From Actinomadura sp. HBU206391 (GTDB taxonomy: Bacteria > Actinomycetota > Actinomycetes > Streptosporangiales > Streptosporangiaceae), in NCBI RefSeq assembly GCF_014323665.1, contig NZ_JABVEB010000024.1, forward strand, positions 1 through 57,167: a DNA stretch of 57,167 nt. The letters are read 5' to 3'. Below the pieces are notes generated by a model. The model was not told the origin of the DNA. It ran no database searches and saw nothing but the letters and a program-made list of their open reading frames with translations. Below, in pieces: positions 28,489 through 36,744 of the stretch. Position 1 is the stretch's first letter; each line of letters begins with the position of its first letter. A program made the translations under genes and the position numbers.

Positions 28489-28800
28489 GCCGATCCTCCT
28501 CGTGTGGACACCCTGTTGGAAACCTGCAACCAGCGTACGACCTGGGGAACCGGTGACGCGCCCACGACAGGCCGGGTGGTGATCACCGCCCGGATGTGCG
28601 ACAATTTCGCATTCACCGACCGGGTGACGTACACTCTTTTGTCGGTCCACTTTCGATGCCCATGCTTGCGTGTTCGCGCGTGCCCAGGGGCCTCGTCAGA
28701 CGCGAGTGATCGCGTGTGCCCCTTGTTCGAGGGGCGTGGCGGAGGGCTTGCCTTCCGCGGACCGATCCCCAGATGAGCCGACCAGCGAAACGCGGAGGAC
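28489..28800. other. divergent intergenic region before infA
   Basis: This 312-nt stretch has no gene. It holds the Shine-Dalgarno of the leftward HTH gene (28495-28500), a candidate infA promoter at 28606-28635 and the infA leader of about 160 nt. The leader contains GC-rich segments near 28715-28765 but no riboswitch that I can identify. Any promoter of the HTH gene must also lie here; I could not assign it. Confidence 0.6.
28606..28635 (+). promoter_or_regulatory. candidate promoter of the infA operon
   Basis: TTCGCA at 28606-28611 and TACACT at 28630-28635 with an 18-nt spacer. The -10 box is the same hexamer as in the rpoBC promoter. It would drive infA-rpmJ-rpsM-rpsK-rpsD-rpoA-rplQ. 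Confidence 0.5.
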
Positions 28801-29022
28801 ATGGCCAAGAAAGAAGGGGCCATTGAGATCGAAGGCGTCGTCGTCGAGTCGCTCCCGAACGCGATGTTCCGGGTGCAACTGGACAACGGGCACAAGGTCC
28901 TCGCCCACATCAGCGGCAAGATGCGGATGCACTACATCCGGATCCTGCCGGACGACCGTGTCGTCGTGGAGCTGAGCCCCTACGACCTTACGCGTGGCCG
29001 GATCGTCTACCGCTACAAGTAA
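28801..29022 (+). CDS. infA: translation initiation factor IF-1
   Basis: IF-1 binds the 30S A site during initiation. The 73-residue OB-fold protein has the typical sequence [20 protein letters not shown], with the [21 protein letters not shown] segment. A GCGGAGGAC element precedes the ATG. It is the first gene of the alpha operon and is followed by a spacer with a UUCG-loop hairpin (29074-29089). Confidence 0.98.
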   Translation: MAKKEGAIEIEGVVVESLPNAMFRVQLDNGHKVLAHISGKMRMHYIRILPDDRVVVELSPYDLTRGRIVYRYK

Positions 29023-29073
29023 ACCTACTGGGGTTGCCTTCTCCGACTCCCGGCGAGCCGGAGACGACCCTGG

Positions 29074-29089
29074 CCCCCGTTCGCGGGGG
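29074..29089 (+). other. UUCG-loop hairpin between infA and rpmJ
   Basis: CCCCCG and CGGGGG pair across a TTCG loop, followed by TGTTTG. It may be a stability element or a weak terminator that sets the infA/rpmJ ratio. Confidence 0.5.
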
Positions 29090-29127
29090 TGTTTGCGGGG
29101 GTTTCCCCTGCACGTGAGGAGACTCCA

Positions 29128-29241
29128 GTGAAGGTCAAGCCGAGTGTCAAGAAGATCTGCCAGAAGTGCCGGGTGATCCGTCGCCACGGCCGAGTCATGG
29201 TCATCTGCTCGGACCCGCGGCACAAGCAGCGTCAGGGCTAG
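29128..29241 (+). CDS. rpmJ: 50S ribosomal protein L36, zinc type
   Basis: L36 is the smallest bacterial ribosomal protein. The 37-residue product starts at GTG 29128 ([20 protein letters not shown]) and keeps the zinc ligands CxxC, a third Cys in VICSDP and the following His. A GAGGAG element precedes the start. It is too short for most gene finders but certain from sequence and position between infA and rpsM. Confidence 0.97.
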   Translation: MKVKPSVKKICQKCRVIRRHGRVMVICSDPRHKQRQG

Positions 29242-29482
29242 CGCCCCGCCGGGCCGACGGTCCGGCACGACGCGAAAGGTCCGTCATCGGACCGCCGTAC
29301 AAGTGAAGACACGCTTCGCAGCTCTCGCGCGGCCGCGCCGTACGTTCCAGCCGGGCATCCGGTAGGAGCCGTACGGCACAGTTGTGAGAGAGGGACCCCC
29401 GGTCGGAGGCCGGGGCCACGCCCGGGCAGGGGCGGGGTGGCGAAGCGTCAGACCTCCGCGACATGAAGGGAACTGCCCGACG

Positions 29483-29863
29483 ATGGCACGCCTCGTTGGC
29501 GTCGACCTCCCGCGCGACAAGCGCCTTGAGGTCGCTCTCACCTACATCTACGGCGTCGGCCGCACGCGCGCGCTGGAGACCCTGAAGGAAACCGGCATCA
29601 GCGGTGACCTGCGGGTGCACCAGCTCGGCGATGACGAGCTGGTGCAGCTGCGCGACTGGATCGAGACGAACTACAAGGTCGAGGGTGACCTCCGCCGAGA
29701 GATCCAGGCCGATATCCGACGCAAGATCGAGATCGGTTGCTACCAGGGCATCCGGCACCGTCGTGGTCTTCCCGTGCACGGTCAGCGCACGCAGACCAAC
29801 GCTCGTACCCGCAAGGGCAAGAAGAAGACCGTGGCCGGCAAGAAGAAGGTCGGCAAGAAGTAG
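29483..29863 (+). CDS. rpsM: 30S ribosomal protein S13
   Basis: S13 contacts S19 and the P-site tRNA in the 30S head. The 126-residue protein begins [20 protein letters not shown] and contains [13 protein letters not shown] and [19 protein letters not shown], all diagnostic. ATG 29483 is chosen over an upstream in-frame start because S13 similarity begins there; GAAGGG lies 12 nt upstream. The 241-nt spacer after rpmJ contains a GC hairpin but no clear promoter. Confidence 0.98.
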   Translation: MARLVGVDLPRDKRLEVALTYIYGVGRTRALETLKETGISGDLRVHQLGDDELVQLRDWIETNYKVEGDLRREIQADIRRKIEIGCYQGIRHRRGLPVHGQRTQTNARTRKGKKKTVAGKKKVGKK

Positions 29864-29927
29864 CCCTCCGGGGCCCGCACGTCGCGGCCCTCGCAGGGAC
29901 CGATGACCTCAGGAGTAAAGAGAGCAG

Positions 29928-30329
29928 ATGCCTCCGAAGAGCCGAGTCGGCGCCAAAAAGGTGCGCCGCAAGGAAAAGAAGAACGTCGCTCACGGGCACG
30001 CCCACATCAAGAGCACGTTCAACAACACGATCGTCACGATCACCGACCCCATGGGAAACGTGATCTCTTGGGCCTCCTCCGGCCACGTGGGCTTCAAGGG
30101 CTCGCGTAAGTCGACGCCGTTCGCCGCGCAGCAGGCGGCGGAGTCCTGTGCCCGCCGCGCCATGGAGCACGGCATGCGCAAGGTGGACGTCTTCGTGAAG
30201 GGCCCGGGTTCGGGCCGCGAGACCGCCATCCGGTCGCTCCAGGCGACCGGCCTCGAGGTGGGCTCGATCCAGGACGTCACGCCTGTGCCGCACAACGGTT
30301 GCCGGCCGCCGAAGCGCCGCCGGGTCTGA
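29928..30329 (+). CDS. rpsK: 30S ribosomal protein S11
   Basis: S11 lies on the 30S platform near the E site. The 133-residue product contains the conserved [19 protein letters not shown] and [20 protein letters not shown] segments and ends with the CRPPKRRRV motif. An AGGAG element lies upstream of ATG 29928. rpsD follows after 14 nt. Confidence 0.98.
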   Translation: MPPKSRVGAKKVRRKEKKNVAHGHAHIKSTFNNTIVTITDPMGNVISWASSGHVGFKGSRKSTPFAAQQAAESCARRAMEHGMRKVDVFVKGPGSGRETAIRSLQATGLEVGSIQDVTPVPHNGCRPPKRRRV

Positions 30330-30343
30330 GAGGTAACGGAGAA

Positions 30344-30970
30344 ATGGCTCGATACACCGGCGCCGACTGCAAGCTGTGCCGTCGCGAGAAGATGAAGCTG
30401 TTCCTCAAGGGCAGCAAGTGCGAAGGGCCCAAGTGCCCGATCGAGATCCGGCCCTACCCGCCGGGTGAGCACGGCCGCGGTCGTCCCAAGGAGACCGAGT
30501 ACCTCGTCCAGCTGCGGGAGAAGCAGAAGGCCCGCCGCATCTACGGGGTGCTGGAGAAGCAGTTCAGCAACTACTACAAAGAGGCCAACCGCCGACAGGG
30601 CCGGACGGGCGAGAACCTGCTCAGCCTGCTCGAGCGGCGCCTCGACAACGTGGTCTACCGCGCGGGCTTCGCCAAGAGCCGTGACATGGCCCGGCAGCTG
30701 ATCCGCCACGGCCACTTCCTGGTGAACGGCAAGAAGGTCGACATCCCCTCGTTCCTGGTGAGCGAGCGGGACATCGTCGAGGTGCGGCAGAAGTCGCTCG
30801 AGGACACCCCGTTCGCGGTGGCCCGTGCCGAGGTCGGCGAGCGTCCGGTCCCGGCCTGGCTCGAGGTCATCGCCGACAAGATGCACATCCTCGTGCACGC
30901 GCTTCCGGTCCGGCAGCAGATCGACTCGCCGGTCCAGGAGCAGCTCATCGTCGAGTACTACTCGAAGTAA
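30344..30970 (+). CDS. rpsD: 30S ribosomal protein S4, cysteine-rich type
   Basis: S4 initiates 30S assembly and forms part of the mRNA entry channel. The 208-residue product carries an N-terminal zinc motif (Cys9, Cys12, Cys26, Cys31), so it is a C+ S4. The RPYPPGEHGRGRPKE segment and the S4 RNA-binding domain (RLDNVVYRAGFAKSRDMARQ) follow. ATG 30344 has GGAG 2 nt upstream. Presence of rpsD within the alpha operon is widespread but, as I recall, not seen in Streptomyces. Two hairpins follow before rpoA. Confidence 0.98.
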   Translation: MARYTGADCKLCRREKMKLFLKGSKCEGPKCPIEIRPYPPGEHGRGRPKETEYLVQLREKQKARRIYGVLEKQFSNYYKEANRRQGRTGENLLSLLERRLDNVVYRAGFAKSRDMARQLIRHGHFLVNGKKVDIPSFLVSERDIVEVRQKSLEDTPFAVARAEVGERPVPAWLEVIADKMHILVHALPVRQQIDSPVQEQLIVEYYSK

Positions 30971-30978
30971 TGGCTCTC

Positions 30979-31007
30979 CCCGGGCGGTGGCCCTGCCACC
31001 GCCCGGG
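30979..31007 (+). terminator. hairpin after rpsD
   Basis: A perfect 13-bp stem (30979-30991 with 30995-31007) with a 3-nt loop lies 8 nt after the rpsD stop. No T-tract follows. It is followed by a second stem of 8 bp (31019-31026 with 31039-31046). Together they may attenuate transcription before rpoA. Confidence 0.6.
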
Positions 31008-31094
31008 CCCAGCGGGAATCCCTCCGGCAGCGTAACGTCGGAGGGAAGAAGACACGCGGCAGTCAAATAGCGGGCGCCGCGGGAAGGATCAGCC

Positions 31095-32108
31095 ATGCTC
31101 ATCGCTCAGCGTCCCACTCTCACTGAAGAGCAGGTCGACGAGTTCCGGTCGCGGTTCACCATCGAGCCGCTGGAGCCGGGCTTCGGCTACACGATCGGCA
31201 ACTCGCTGCGTCGTACCCTGCTCTCCTCGATCCCCGGTGCGGCCGTCACCAGCATCCGGATCGAAGGTGTCCTGCACGAGTTCTCCACCGTCCCGGGGGT
31301 CAAGGAGGACGTCACCGACGTCATCTTGAACCTCAAGGAACTCGTCGTCTCCTCCGAGCACGACGAGCCGGTCGTGATGTACCTGCGCAAGCAGGGCCCC
31401 GGTGTGGTCACCGCGGCCGACATCGCGCCGCCGGCGGGCGTCGAGGTGCACAACCCCGACCTCCACATCGCCACGCTGAACAACAAGGCGAAGCTGGAGA
31501 TGGAGCTCACCGTCGAGCGTGGCCGCGGCTACGTCTCCGCCGCGCAGAACAAGCAGCCGGGCCAGGAGATCGGCCGGGTGCCGATCGACTCGATCTACTC
31601 GCCCGTGCTGAAGGTCACCTACAAGGTCGAGGCGACCCGAGTCGAGCAGCGCACCGACTTCGACCGTCTGATCCTGGACGTCGAGACCAAGGCGTCGATG
31701 CTGCCGCGCGACGCGGTGGCCAGCGCCGGCAAGACGCTGGTCGAGCTCTTCGGCCTGGCCCGTGAGCTCAACGTCGAGGCCGAGGGCATCGACATGGGCC
31801 CGTCGCCGACGGACGCCGCGCTCGCGGCGGACCTGGCGCTGCCCATCGAGGAGCTCAACCTCACGGTCCGGTCGTACAACTGCCTCAAGCGTGAGGGCAT
31901 CCACTCCGTCGGTGAGCTGGTCGCCCGCAGCGAGCAGGATCTGCTCGACATCAGGAACTTCGGGGCCAAGTCCATCGAAGAGGTCAAGCAGAAGCTGATC
32001 GAGATGGGGCTGTCGCTCAAGGACTCCCCGCCCGGGTTCGACCCGAGCGCGGCGGCGGACAACTACGGCGACGACGACCAGAGCTACGCCGAGACCGAGC
32101 AGTACTAA
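31095..32108 (+). CDS. rpoA: RNA polymerase alpha subunit
   Basis: Alpha dimerises to nucleate RNA polymerase assembly and binds UP elements and activators through its C-terminal domain. The 337-residue protein has the N-terminal domain ([20 protein letters not shown]) and a linker near 230-245. The helix-hairpin-helix C-terminal domain contains [17 protein letters not shown] and the [14 protein letters not shown] helix. GGAAGGA precedes the ATG at 31095. Confidence 0.98.
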   Translation: MLIAQRPTLTEEQVDEFRSRFTIEPLEPGFGYTIGNSLRRTLLSSIPGAAVTSIRIEGVLHEFSTVPGVKEDVTDVILNLKELVVSSEHDEPVVMYLRKQGPGVVTAADIAPPAGVEVHNPDLHIATLNNKAKLEMELTVERGRGYVSAAQNKQPGQEIGRVPIDSIYSPVLKVTYKVEATRVEQRTDFDRLILDVETKASMLPRDAVASAGKTLVELFGLARELNVEAEGIDMGPSPTDAALAADLALPIEELNLTVRSYNCLKREGIHSVGELVARSEQDLLDIRNFGAKSIEEVKQKLIEMGLSLKDSPPGFDPSAAADNYGDDDQSYAETEQY

Positions 32109-32120
32109 GCAATCAGCCAT

Positions 32121-32146
32121 CGGCGGCGCCACTCCCGGCGCCGCCG
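32121..32146 (+). other. hairpin between rpoA and rplQ
   Basis: A perfect 10-bp stem (32121-32130 with 32137-32146) with a 6-nt loop, 12 nt after the rpoA stop and without a T-tract. It is probably a partial terminator or stability element, since rplQ follows at 32202. Confidence 0.55.
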
Positions 32147-32201
32147 GACTGACATCGGTACCTGATACGGCCGGTGCAGGTGGAACAGGAGAAACCAAGC
32201 C

Positions 32202-32762
32202 ATGCCGAAGCCCACCAAGGGTGCACGTCTCGGTGGAAGCCCGTCGCACGAGCGGCTCATTCTGGCGAACCTCGCCACGTCGCTGTTCGAGCACGGTCGC
32301 ATCAAGACCACCGAGGCCAAGGCCCGGCGGCTGCGCCCGCTGGCGGAGAAGTTGATCACTAAGGCGCGGCGCGGCGACATCGCCGCCCGGCGTCAGGTGC
32401 TGACGGTGATCCGTGACAAGGACGTCGTCCACACCCTCTTCGCCGAGATCGGCCCGCGGTTCGAGAACCGGAACGGTGGCTACACCCGGATCACGAAGGT
32501 CGGTCCGCGCAAGGGCGACAACGCCCCGATGGCCGTGATCGAGCTCGTCGAGGAGTCACTGCCCGGCGCTTCGGCGGCGCCGACCGCCAAGACGTCTCCG
32601 GTGCCGACCGCCAAGGCCGCGCCCGCGGCCGAGGACGAGACCGAGGCCAAGGACGAGGCCGACGTGAAGACGGCGCCGGCCGACGAGGCCGCGATCGAAG
32701 AGGCCGCGACCGAGGAGACCGAAGGCGGCAAGTCCGAGGGCAAGTCAGAGGGCGACAAGTAA
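32202..32762 (+). CDS. rplQ: 50S ribosomal protein L17 with acidic tail
   Basis: L17 is located near the tunnel exit. The first 115 or so residues match the family ([19 protein letters not shown], then [26 protein letters not shown]). The remaining 70 residues are a disordered Ala/Glu/Asp/Lys-rich tail. Total length is 186 compared with 127 in E. coli. Tails of this kind are common in actinobacterial L17. It ends the alpha operon at a clear terminator. Confidence 0.97.
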   Translation: MPKPTKGARLGGSPSHERLILANLATSLFEHGRIKTTEAKARRLRPLAEKLITKARRGDIAARRQVLTVIRDKDVVHTLFAEIGPRFENRNGGYTRITKVGPRKGDNAPMAVIELVEESLPGASAAPTAKTSPVPTAKAAPAAEDETEAKDEADVKTAPADEAAIEEAATEETEGGKSEGKSEGDK

Positions 32763-32782
32763 CGCTCTTTGCCCGACGCGAC

Positions 32783-32825
32783 CGAGCCCGCCGCCCCTGA
32801 AACGGGACGGCGGGCTCGATCTTTG
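32783..32825 (+). terminator. terminator of the alpha operon
   Basis: An 11-bp stem (32783-32793 with 32808-32818) is extended by CCC/GGG beyond a single mismatch and is followed by ATCTTTGAAAG. It lies 20 nt after the rplQ stop. Confidence 0.8.
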
Positions 32826-32930
32826 AAAGACTTATCCCATGGTCAGGACTCGGGGAGCAGAAAGTTTCAGGGGAGCGGTGCCGCGGCACGATCCCGGCGA
32901 TCACAGGCGACCATCGGTTGAGAGGCACCG

Positions 32931-33827
32931 GTGTCGGATAAGCGAGCCCCGACTGATATGACCGCTCTTGTACGACTCCGACTCGATATCGGGTACGACG
33001 GGTCGGAATTCGCAGGTTGGGCTCGTCAGCCCGGGCAGAGGACCGTTCAGGGCGTCATCGAGGACGCCCTCGCCAGGCTGCTCCGGCTGGATCCGCCGCC
33101 GGTGCTCACCGTGGCGGGCCGGACCGACGCCGGAGTGCACGCGCGCGGTCAGGTCGCGCACGTCGTCGTTCCCGCAGCCCCGTACGCCCAGATCAACGGC
33201 ACCATGCCGCGCCGGCTGGCGGGCCTTCTCCCGCCCGATGTCCGGGTCTGGCGGGTGGCCGTGGCCCCCGAGGGGTTCGACGCGCGGTTCTCCGCGCTGG
33301 CCCGCCGGTACGTCTACCGGGTCTGTGACGACCCCGTCGGTGTCGAACCCCTGCGCCGTCATGACATGGTGTGGCACCCGCGCCCGCTGAACGTGGATCG
33401 GATGAACGCAGCGACGGCGCTGTTGCTCGGTGAACACGATTTCGCGGCCTTCTGCCGTCGCCGCGAGGGCGCGACCACGATCCGGCGACTCCTGCGGTAC
33501 GAGTGGGCGCGCGAGCGCGAGCGCGTCGCGGTCGCCACCGTCGAGGCCGACGCCTTCTGCCATTCGATGGTGCGGGCCCTCGTGGGAGCCCTGCTGGCGG
33601 TCGGAGACGGCCGCCGGGAGGTGGGGTGGCCGGCCGAGGTGCTGGCCGCGCGCGTCCGCGATTCCGCCGTCAACGTGGCCCCGGCGCATGGGCTCTCGCT
33701 CGAGGAGATCCGCTATCCGGGCGATGAGGCACTGGGTCTGCGGGCCCAGGAGACCCGGCGGGTACGGACCCTCAACGCCTCCGCGCCGGCCCCGCCGCCC
33801 GGCGAGGCCTCGGCGGCCGCGCCCTAG
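32931..33827 (+). CDS. truA: tRNA pseudouridine synthase A
   Basis: TruA makes pseudouridine at positions 38-40 in the anticodon stem of tRNA. The catalytic Asp lies in [12 protein letters not shown] (about residue 65); other family segments are [32 protein letters not shown] and HDFAAFC. GTG 32931 has GAGAGG 5 nt upstream; ATG 32958 is an alternative that would remove 9 residues. The C-terminal 25 residues are Ala/Pro-rich. It follows the rplQ terminator and converges with the next gene after 12 nt. Confidence 0.95.
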   Translation: MSDKRAPTDMTALVRLRLDIGYDGSEFAGWARQPGQRTVQGVIEDALARLLRLDPPPVLTVAGRTDAGVHARGQVAHVVVPAAPYAQINGTMPRRLAGLLPPDVRVWRVAVAPEGFDARFSALARRYVYRVCDDPVGVEPLRRHDMVWHPRPLNVDRMNAATALLLGEHDFAAFCRRREGATTIRRLLRYEWARERERVAVATVEADAFCHSMVRALVGALLAVGDGRREVGWPAEVLAARVRDSAVNVAPAHGLSLEEIRYPGDEALGLRAQETRRVRTLNASAPAPPPGEASAAAP

Positions 33828-33839
33828 GACGCGGCCCGG

Positions 33840-35453
33840 CTATCGGGCGCGCCGGTCGATGGGGCGCACGGCGTAGGCGATGAACTGGCGGGTCAGGGCC
33901 CTCAGCACCTGATCCGCGGCCTGGGGCCGGGTGCCGTCCACGTACTGCGCGTAGGAGTAGATGATGTAGCGGCCTCGTACGGTGCTCGACGCGTAGCCAC
34001 CGGCCTGATCGATCTTCGTCGCGACCTTACCGCGCATGCCGCGGAACCATTCGTACCGGCTGGGATCGCCGGCCCTGTTCGCGGTCAGTGCCGCGGCGCG
34101 GGTGGGCATGACCGCGACGCCTGTCGTGACGGCGTACTTCCTGCCGTTGACATACGTCGCGCGCACCACACTGCGGCACCGGCCGCGTTCCAGCGCCGTG
34201 ACCATCGCGCCGCGCGCGGCCAGCCCGCACTGGTGGTTGACCGAGGTCTTGTCCTGCTTGTACGCACGGGAGCCCAGCATGATCGTGCTGGTCGGGAACA
34301 CCTCGGTGAGCGACAGCGGACGCCGGTCGGTCCGTTCGCTGTCGATGCTGGACGCGGGCCCGGTCCTGCTCGGTCTCGGGGTGGCCTGGGCCGACGGCGC
34401 CTGCGACGGTGCGGACGACCGGACGAGAGGAGTGGAGGGGGCCGCGGCGCGCTCGGCCGGGCCGCTCGTCATCTTGATCCCGATGACGGCGGCGGAGAAC
34501 ACGATGACGGTGGCCACCCCGCCTCCGATGACCAGCAATCTGCGGCGGACGCCCGCGTCCGGCGCGGGCGGGGCCGGTGGCGAGCCCATCGGGTGCGGCC
34601 CCAGGCCCTCGGTCTGGTAGGCGGGCGCCGTCACGACGCCGGGAGGCGGTGAGAGCGCGCCCTGCGGTGCCATGGTCGGCATGGTGCTGACCGTGGCGGC
34701 TCCATTGCGGGCGGGGCGTGATCCGGCGTCCCGGAGACGGGCGGCGAAGTCGTCCGGCGGTCGGGCCGCCGCTCCGGCCGTCGCTTGGTGCGGGGGTTCG
34801 GCTGTCTCTTCGGCGGGGGGCTCGACGGGCTCGACCAGGTCGAAGACGGGTGACGCCTCAGGCGGTGGGGCCATGCCCGCGGACGTGGCGACGCCCGACG
34901 GGGGCCCTCCGAACAACTCGCCCGGCCCGGCGGCCGGCTCGGCCTGCTCCATGATCGGGATGCCATCGGGTTCGGTGTCGTAGAAATCCGGAGAACCGGT
35001 GTCCGGCCGGTACATCGGTCCGGCGGGCAGTGCGCCCCTGGTGTCGAAGGCGGGCACCCCGGGCCCGGCCACCAGCGTGCCCGGTGAGGGCGGCATGATC
35101 GGCGCGGGCCGCGGCTCGGTCATGCCCCGCGGGTCTTCGGAACCTTCGACCGCTGCGTCCTCGGCGTCGTCGGCCACGGGCTCATCGGCCACGGCCTCGT
35201 CGACCACGGTCTCGTCGACCACGGCCTCGTCGACCACGGGGGCCGACTCCCACCACGGCGCCTTCGGCCCGTCCAGATGGGCCGTGGCGGAGGCCTGTGG
35301 TGACCCGGAGTCCTCGGGGGCCCCCGACGGGGGCTGCGGGATACCGGCGTTACCGAAGCTCGGCGGGGCGGCGGGGATCTGAGACGGCGATGCCGCCTCA
35401 CTCTCTGCTTCCGGCACCGCGACGGGCTCGGACGGCTCTTCACGACCAGACAT
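33840..35453 (-). CDS. single-pass membrane protein, envelope paralogue A
   Basis: I do not recognise a named family. The 537-residue protein has an acidic, Pro/Ala-rich cytoplasmic arm (about residues 1-300), one membrane helix (about 303-327, RRRLLVIGGGVATVIVFSA), a Ser/Pro linker and an extracytoplasmic domain of about 160 residues. That domain contains RPLSLTEVF, two cysteines 17 residues apart and ERGRCRSVVRATYVNGRKYAVTTGVAV. It is paralogous to the protein of the preceding gene (35478-36623). ATG 35453 is chosen over a TTG two codons earlier; no strong ribosome-binding site is seen. It lies 24 nt behind its paralogue, probably in one transcript. Confidence 0.85.
   Translation of the reverse strand: MSGREEPSEPVAVPEAESEAASPSQIPAAPPSFGNAGIPQPPSGAPEDSGSPQASATAHLDGPKAPWWESAPVVDEAVVDETVVDEAVADEPVADDAEDAAVEGSEDPRGMTEPRPAPIMPPSPGTLVAGPGVPAFDTRGALPAGPMYRPDTGSPDFYDTEPDGIPIMEQAEPAAGPGELFGGPPSGVATSAGMAPPPEASPVFDLVEPVEPPAEETAEPPHQATAGAAARPPDDFAARLRDAGSRPARNGAATVSTMPTMAPQGALSPPPGVVTAPAYQTEGLGPHPMGSPPAPPAPDAGVRRRLLVIGGGVATVIVFSAAVIGIKMTSGPAERAAAPSTPLVRSSAPSQAPSAQATPRPSRTGPASSIDSERTDRRPLSLTEVFPTSTIMLGSRAYKQDKTSVNHQCGLAARGAMVTALERGRCRSVVRATYVNGRKYAVTTGVAVMPTRAAALTANRAGDPSRYEWFRGMRGKVATKIDQAGGYASSTVRGRYIIYSYAQYVDGTRPQAADQVLRALTRQFIAYAVRPIDRRAR
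35163..35237 (-). repeat. five 15-nt tandem repeats in paralogue A
   Basis: Five consecutive 15-nt units (on the plus strand of the type GGCCTCGTCGACCAC) encode an acidic VDEAV-type pentapeptide repeat in the cytoplasmic arm. The two outer units are more divergent than the inner three. Confidence 0.85.
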
Positions 35454-35477
35454 AGGCAATCAGCGTATTCGTAGTGG

Positions 35478-36623
35478 TTACTTTTGGAGGGGCTTGCCCA
35501 CGTTTCCGCGGTAGTTAAGTGCTTCGAACAGGCCGCTGCCCAGCATCACGTCCTGGCCGAACTTGGAGATCACCCGGTGCCGGCTCGAGGGGATGTCCTT
35601 GCCGCTGGGCTGCTGAACCCAGGTCATCAGCAGATAGTGACCCTTGAACTGGAAGGTTCCGAGCGCGGTGCCCTTCCCGATCGTCCTGGTGATCCCAGGA
35701 CCGGGGACCGGTTGCACCCAGGCGTCCTTGGCGCTCCAGACGCGGCTGGCGGCCCTGGCGGCGGTCGCGGTGCGCAGGTTGGCCACGCCGACCGTGCCGA
35801 TCAACTTGCCGTCCGACGAGGCGAACGTGGCCCGCATCACCTGGTTGCAGTATCCGCGCCGCAATGCCGTCACGAGCCTGGCACCGTTCACGGTCCTGGC
35901 GCAATTGCGGTCGGCACGCCGGGCCGTCATCGTGTACCGGTTCGCGCCGACCTTGAACGTGCGGCGCTGGAAGATCTCGTTCAGGGTCAGCGGTCTGGGA
36001 TCAGTGGTCCGGCTGTTGCCGAGCCCCCCGATGCGGGGCGTGGGCGAGGCGGCCTTCGGACTGGTGGACGATCGCGGGGAGGCCTGCGACTTGGCCGACG
36101 TGGGCGCCGGATCGTCCTCGAGCACGTTCGAGATGCCGATGCCGCCGCCGATGAGCACGATGCCGGCCACGACGGCGCCGCCGGCGATCAGCGGCAGGTT
36201 GCCGCGGCGGCCAGGCGGCGTGGGCCCGCGACGGCCGGGCTCGCCCGGATGCGCGTGCGCACCGCGGCCGGGCCCGGGCCGGCCGCCCGGACGGCCCGGT
36301 TCGTAAGGGCCTGCCTCGTGGGGGCCCGGCTCGTGGGGGCCCGGCTCGTGTGGGCCTGCCTCGTTGGGACCAGGGCCGGGCCCGTAGGGACCCGGCCCGT
36401 ACTGACGGGGGTCGGACTCACCCTGGTGTTCGGGACGGTCGGTGCCGCCGTGGGAGTCGCCGGGCCTGGGGGTGAACGGCCCCTCATCGTCGGGCGGGGG
36501 GTTGAATGGACTCCGGCCGTAGGGAGACGTGCCGGATCGCGGTTGTCCGGGGCTGTACGGCGCCCGCGGCGGCTGCTCAGGTGGCCAGCTGCCGGATTGG
36601 CCTTGATTACCCGGGTAATTCAT
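35478..36623 (-). CDS. single-pass membrane protein, envelope paralogue B
   Basis: This 381-residue protein has the same plan as paralogue A: a Pro/Gly-rich cytoplasmic arm (1-140), a membrane helix (about 141-166, NLPLIAGGAVVAGIVLIGG), a Ser/Pro linker and an extracytoplasmic domain. The domain shares RPLTLNEIF, two cysteines 18 residues apart and LVTALRRGYCNQVMRATF followed by GKLIGTVGVANL with paralogue A. The C-terminal 60 residues differ more. I do not know the family. ATG 36623 is clear. It lies 121 nt behind the CAP-domain gene and 24 nt ahead of paralogue A. Confidence 0.85.
   Translation of the reverse strand: MNYPGNQGQSGSWPPEQPPRAPYSPGQPRSGTSPYGRSPFNPPPDDEGPFTPRPGDSHGGTDRPEHQGESDPRQYGPGPYGPGPGPNEAGPHEPGPHEPGPHEAGPYEPGRPGGRPGPGRGAHAHPGEPGRRGPTPPGRRGNLPLIAGGAVVAGIVLIGGGIGISNVLEDDPAPTSAKSQASPRSSTSPKAASPTPRIGGLGNSRTTDPRPLTLNEIFQRRTFKVGANRYTMTARRADRNCARTVNGARLVTALRRGYCNQVMRATFASSDGKLIGTVGVANLRTATAARAASRVWSAKDAWVQPVPGPGITRTIGKGTALGTFQFKGHYLLMTWVQQPSGKDIPSSRHRVISKFGQDVMLGSGLFEALNYRGNVGKPLQK
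36301..36375 (-). repeat. five 15-nt tandem repeats in paralogue B
   Basis: Five consecutive 15-nt units (plus strand type TCGTGGGGGCCCGGC) encode GPHEP-type pentapeptides in the cytoplasmic arm. The two central units are identical. Confidence 0.85.
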
Positions 36624-36744
36624 GGATACGGACCCTATCGGTCGATTTGAGGGGGTCTGGACGTCGTCTACGGCACCGTCCGCACAGGCTCAGGGCCACG
36701 ATGACATGGCCGGGGACCGGCGCGCCGGGCGTCCGGGACGGGCG

